Assembly: GCF_008974325.1 (NCBI RefSeq)
Contig: NZ_BKCG01000002.1
Location: 124,001 to 188,000, forward strand
Length of the DNA stretch: 64,000 nt
Direction: 5' to 3'
Source: Patiriisocius marinus
GTDB lineage: Bacteria; Bacteroidota; Bacteroidia; Flavobacteriales; Flavobacteriaceae
The position numbers and the translations under genes were made by a program. Each line of letters begins with the position of its first letter. Position 1 is the stretch's first letter. Positions 60,586 to 64,000 of this stretch are shown in pieces. The notes beneath the pieces were generated by a model. That model ran no database searches. It had not been told where the DNA came from and was given only the letters and a program-made list of their open reading frames with translations.

Positions 60586-63423
60586 TTATTTACTCTTTAA
60601 TTCTTTCTTTAAAAATGGGGCTGTAAACCCTTTATTTTTCTTAACTATTTGCTCTGGAGTTCCTATTGCCATAACGGTACCTCCTTTTTTCCCTCCTTCG
60701 GGACCAATATCAATTATATAATCAACCGTTTTAATTACATCTAAGTTATGTTCTATAATTAAAACAGTATTACCCTTAGAAACCAACTTTTGTAAAACAA
60801 TCATTAAAACTCTAATATCCTCAAAGTGTAGTCCTGTTGTGGGCTCATCGAGTATATAAAAAGTTTGTCCTGTGTCTCTTTTTGAAAGTTCGGTTGCTAG
60901 TTTTATACGTTGCGCCTCTCCACCAGAAAGGGTTGTTGATTGTTGTCCTAAAGTAATATAACCTAAACCAACGTCTTGTATTGTTTTCAATTTACGGAAA
61001 ATCTTAGGGATTGGTTCGAAAAAATCACACGCTTCATCGATGGTCATTTCAAGTACATCGTAAATGGATTTTCCTTTGTATCTAATTTCTAGAGTTTCGC
61101 GGTTAAAACGTTTCCCTTGGCAGGTTTCACATTCTACATAAACATCTGGTAAAAAGTTCATTTCAATAACCCTTAGACCGCCACCTTTACACGTTTCGCA
61201 TCTACCGCCTTGTACATTAAAACTAAAACGACCAGGTTTATAACCTCTAATTAATGCTTCGGGAACTTTAGCAAATAGACTTCTTATTTCAGAAAATACT
61301 CCTGTATAAGTTGCAGGATTTGATCGAGGCGTTCTCCCAATAGGCGATTGATTAATGTCAATTACTTTGTCAATATGGTCAAGACCTTTGATTGATTTAT
61401 ACGGCATTGGTTTTTTAACACCGTTAAAATAATAAGCATTTAGAATAGGGTAGAGGGTTTCATTTATTAAAGTAGATTTCCCACTTCCCGAAACTCCTGT
61501 AACTCCTATCATCATTCCTAATGGAATTTTAATAGAAACATTTTTTAAGTTATTTCCTGTCGCTCCTTTCAGTTCTAAAAACGCACCATTTCCTTTTCTT
61601 CGTTCCTTTGGAATTTCTATTTCCTTTTGACCATTTAAATATTGTGCAGTAAGTGTTTTGTGTTTTAAAATTTCAGAAGGAGTTCCCTCACTTACAATTT
61701 CACCACCAAAACGACCTGCAGCTGGACCTATGTCTATTACGTAGTCTGCAGCTTCAATCATATCCTTATCGTGCTCTACAACGATCACTGAGTTACCTAT
61801 ATCGCGAAGTGCTACAAGTGATTGTATTAGTTTTTCATTGTCGCGTTGATGTAATCCAATACTAGGCTCATCAAGTATGTAAAGTACTCCCACAAGTTGC
61901 GAGCCTATTTGTGTGGCAAGCCTTATACGTTGTGCTTCTCCACCCGAAAGTGATTTCGAACTTCTATCTAAAGCTAAGTATGTAAGCCCAACATCAACTA
62001 AAAATTGGAGTCTAGTTTTTACTTCTTTTATAATTTCGCTTGCTATTTTAACTTGAGTTTCAGAAAGATCTTTTTCAAGATTTTCAAACCAAGCAGCAAG
62101 TTCTACCACATCCATTTGTGCTAGTTCTGCAATATTTTTACCGTTAACTTTAAAGTATAACGATTCTTTACGCAAGCGACTTCCTTCACATTCTGGACAT
62201 TTAATTTTGTCCATATATTCCTTAGCCCATCTTTTTAAAGAAGTTGTTTCGCCAGCGTCAAAAGTGTTTTGAATAAAGGTTGCAACACCTTCAAAATCAA
62301 TCTTGTAATTGCGAGTTATGCCTAAGGTTTTAGATTCTACATCAAATTTATCATTTCCTCCGTAGAAAATAATTTGCTGAGCATCTTTGGGGATTTTAGA
62401 AAATGGGTCTGTCAATTTAAACTTAAAACGTTGTGCAATAAGTTCAAGCTGTTTAAAAATCCAATTGTTTTTCTGTGGTCCGTGAGGAGCTAATGCTCCA
62501 TTTTTAATAGACAATGAGTCGTCTGGGACAACTTTGCTAATATTTACTTCGTGCAACATCCCTAAACCTTTACAGCTAGGACACATTCCTTTAGGTGAGT
62601 TAAATGAAAAGTTATTAGGTTCTGGATTAGGGTAACTAATTCCACTTTCAGGACACATTAACGATCTACTAAAAAAACGTGCTTTATTAGAGTCGTTATC
62701 AAGTACCATCAATACATCTTCACCGTGATACATTGCTGTAACAATAGATTCCTGTAAACGTTTATCGTTGTCAGTGCCTTCACTAATTTTAAGTCTATCG
62801 ATAACAATCTCTATATCGTGATTTTTATAGCGATCTACTTTCATCCCTTTAGTGATATCTACTACTACACCATCTACACGTACTTTTAGAAAGCCTTGTT
62901 TTGCAATTTGTTCAAAAAGTTCGCGATAGTGACCTTTTCTAGAGCGGATAACTGGAGCAAGGATGCTCACTTTTTTATCCATAAAATCTTCTAGAATGAG
63001 CGATTTAATTTGGTCATCGCTATAGCTCACCATTTTTTTGCCAGTGTTGTAACTATATGCATCACTTGCGCGTGCATAAAATAGGCGAAGAAAATCGTAA
63101 ATTTCTGTAATGGTACCAACGGTAGAACGCGGGCTTTTGCTTGTTGTTTTTTGCTCAATGGCAATAACGGGCGATAGGCCATCAATTTTGTCTACATCTG
63201 GGCGCTCTAAGTTGCCTAAAAATTGACGGGCGTAAGCGCTAAATGTTTCAATATATCTACGTTGTCCTTCGGCATAAATGGTATCAAAGGCAAGCGAAGA
63301 TTTTCCAGAGCCAGAAAGCCCTGTAATTACTACTAGTTTTTCTCTAGGTATAGTTACATCAATGTTCTTTAAATTATGAACACGAGCCCCTAAAACTTCA
63401 ATAACATCTTCATTTTTTGACAT
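60586..63423 (-). CDS. uvrA: Excinuclease ABC subunit A
   Basis: 945 residues from ATG 63423. (TTG at 63432 is in frame but lies inside the promoter box.) Two ABC ATPase halves: Walker [11 protein letters not shown] and [10 protein letters not shown], signatures [13 protein letters not shown] and [13 protein letters not shown]. Zinc-binding pairs [14 protein letters not shown] and [16 protein letters not shown] are kept. UvrA recognises bulky DNA damage with UvrB in nucleotide excision repair. Confidence 0.97.
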   Translation of the reverse strand: MSKNEDVIEVLGARVHNLKNIDVTIPREKLVVITGLSGSGKSSLAFDTIYAEGQRRYIETFSAYARQFLGNLERPDVDKIDGLSPVIAIEQKTTSKSPRSTVGTITEIYDFLRLFYARASDAYSYNTGKKMVSYSDDQIKSLILEDFMDKKVSILAPVIRSRKGHYRELFEQIAKQGFLKVRVDGVVVDITKGMKVDRYKNHDIEIVIDRLKISEGTDNDKRLQESIVTAMYHGEDVLMVLDNDSNKARFFSRSLMCPESGISYPNPEPNNFSFNSPKGMCPSCKGLGMLHEVNISKVVPDDSLSIKNGALAPHGPQKNNWIFKQLELIAQRFKFKLTDPFSKIPKDAQQIIFYGGNDKFDVESKTLGITRNYKIDFEGVATFIQNTFDAGETTSLKRWAKEYMDKIKCPECEGSRLRKESLYFKVNGKNIAELAQMDVVELAAWFENLEKDLSETQVKIASEIIKEVKTRLQFLVDVGLTYLALDRSSKSLSGGEAQRIRLATQIGSQLVGVLYILDEPSIGLHQRDNEKLIQSLVALRDIGNSVIVVEHDKDMIEAADYVIDIGPAAGRFGGEIVSEGTPSEILKHKTLTAQYLNGQKEIEIPKERRKGNGAFLELKGATGNNLKNVSIKIPLGMMIGVTGVSGSGKSTLINETLYPILNAYYFNGVKKPMPYKSIKGLDHIDKVIDINQSPIGRTPRSNPATYTGVFSEIRSLFAKVPEALIRGYKPGRFSFNVQGGRCETCKGGGLRVIEMNFLPDVYVECETCQGKRFNRETLEIRYKGKSIYDVLEMTIDEACDFFEPIPKIFRKLKTIQDVGLGYITLGQQSTTLSGGEAQRIKLATELSKRDTGQTFYILDEPTTGLHFEDIRVLMIVLQKLVSKGNTVLIIEHNLDVIKTVDYIIDIGPEGGKKGGTVMAIGTPEQIVKKNKGFTAPFLKKELKSK

Positions 63424-63429
63424 AAGGTG

Positions 63430-63437
63430 CAAAGGTA
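63430..63437 (-). promoter_or_regulatory. -7 promoter box touching the uvrA start
   Basis: Minus-strand TACCTTTG, an exact TAnnTTTG, ends 6 bases before ATG 63423. The transcript would begin at about the start codon. No clear TTG is seen 19 bases upstream. Confidence 0.55.
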
Positions 63438-63589
63438 CTTAAACTGGATAAATTTTTATAGTGAGTGGTACTTCGGAAATGTTAATTTAAAAGTGAAAAT
63501 TTAAGTATAAATTATTAGCACTTCGTTGATTATCGAAAATGAATTTTTATAAGATTTACTTACTTCGATTGAACAATAATCACCTATAG

Positions 63590-63629
63590 AAACCCTCTGT
63601 TCAATGAAACTGCAGAGGGTTTGTTTTTT
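63590..63629 (+). terminator. Plus-strand oriented terminator hairpin
   Basis: AAACCCTCTG (63590-63599) pairs with CAGAGGGTTT (63613-63622), followed on the plus strand by GTTTTTTT. In the minus direction there is no T run, although the nearest genes on both sides are on the minus strand. Confidence 0.7.
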
Positions 63630-63646
63630 TACTATTTCCGAAGGGA

Positions 63647-64000
63647 TTAAAAGGATCTAATGATACTCATAGTGCCAGTTACTTCCTGTGTTTCATTAAA
63701 TTCATCAACATAGGTTCCTGCGTAAGTTACTTCAATAAACTCATCAATTTCACCAAACTCTAATAAGTTAAATGTGATGTTGTGCTCAAAATAATCTGAA
63801 TGAAAAAAATGAGTTGAATCAAGATAAAATTCGAATAAAACTCCTTCATCATTTGAGTTATATACTCCTAGTTCATTTGACGGGAGCGTTAAATACATAT
63901 TTAAATGATCATCAATATAATGTTTTGTCCACATGGAGAATCCATTAGGATTTGGTGTTACATAATTTAAATTAGAATCAAATCCTTGAGATATGTCCTC
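63647..64000 (-). CDS. Unrecognised protein, C-terminal part only
   Basis: The frame is open from the right window edge to the stop at 63647 (117 codons), so the N-terminus is missing; ATG 63934 is internal. It reads as beta-rich and acidic (DDHLNMYLTLPSN, FGEIDEFIEVTYAGTYVDEFNETQEVTGTMSI), similar to extracellular domains of Bacteroidota lipoproteins. No family identified. Confidence 0.65.
   Translation of the reverse strand, partial: EDISQGFDSNLNYVTPNPNGFSMWTKHYIDDHLNMYLTLPSNELGVYNSNDEGVLFEFYLDSTHFFHSDYFEHNITFNLLEFGEIDEFIEVTYAGTYVDEFNETQEVTGTMSIIRSF

Overview
This is about 64 kb of chromosome from a low-GC marine-type flavobacterium (Bacteroidota, most likely Flavobacteriaceae). I infer this from Bacteroidota-type promoters (TTG, about 19 bases, TAnnTTTG), the absence of encoded tRNA CCA ends, several proteins with a type IX secretion (T9SS) C-terminal sorting domain, and typical family genes (GIN/DUF2807, PspC, DUF4870, MoxR-DUF58 cluster, BshB1, RDD). 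No phage, insertion sequence, CRISPR array or rRNA operon was seen. The left edge cuts parB and the right edge cuts an unrecognised gene.

Layout. 1-1.5 kb: parB (partial) and parA. 1.7-6.7 kb: minus-strand operon of uridine kinase, FtsB/DivIC-like protein, both methylmalonyl-CoA mutase subunits and a GNAT acetyltransferase. 6.8-8.4 kb: periplasmic c-type cytochrome and PQQ-type sugar dehydrogenase, then tRNA-Pro. 8.6-12.3 kb: one very large outer-membrane protein (phosphoesterase-like, kinase-like, Omp85-like). 12.5-17 kb: MBL-fold lipoprotein, hutG-hutI, Cys/Met PLP enzyme. 17-19.3 kb: a decayed secreted metalloprotease with three in-frame TAA codons. 19.4-24.2 kb: BshB1, tRNA-His, M28 peptidase, MBL-rhodanese protein, thioredoxin reductase. 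24.4-26.1 kb: FG-GAP T9SS protein. 26.2-29.8 kb: GIN / PspC / PadR / DUF4870 envelope operon. 30-32.4 kb: thioesterase-like protein, OxyR, DUF2141. 32.5-36.2 kb: T9SS subtilase with a small secreted partner; the subtilase signal peptide sits behind a G7 tract in another frame. 36.3-43.8 kb: MoxR-DUF58-DUF4350-DUF4129-membrane-SpoIIM cluster, divergent RDD and TRIC-type channel genes. 43.8-46.8 kb: TPR protein, cyclophilin, NUDIX, PlsC. 46.8-51 kb: LAS-type peptidase-like protein, ECF sigma factor with membrane partner, repeat protein, adenylate cyclase, YdeI-like. 51-55 kb: DbpA-like helicase, DgkA, Tpx, NhaC. 55-60.5 kb: inactive M1-like/outer-membrane barrel protein, secreted nuclease, LOG-family and DUF3703 proteins. 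60.6-63.4 kb: uvrA.

Themes. Thiol and peroxide defence is well represented but scattered: OxyR with both redox cysteines, Tpx, TrxB, BshB1 and the MBL-rhodanese protein. A second theme is the cell surface: T9SS cargo, outer-membrane barrels with degenerate enzyme domains, and envelope-stress genes.

Best leads: (1) a homopolymeric G7 tract separates a perfect signal peptide from the subtilase reading frame, which may be phase variation; (2) the 1219-residue protein appears to join a degenerate phosphoesterase, a secretory-kinase-like module and an Omp85-like barrel; (3) the secreted metalloprotease has TAA exactly at the catalytic glutamate of HExxH, and its sorting domain is fused to a foreign tail.
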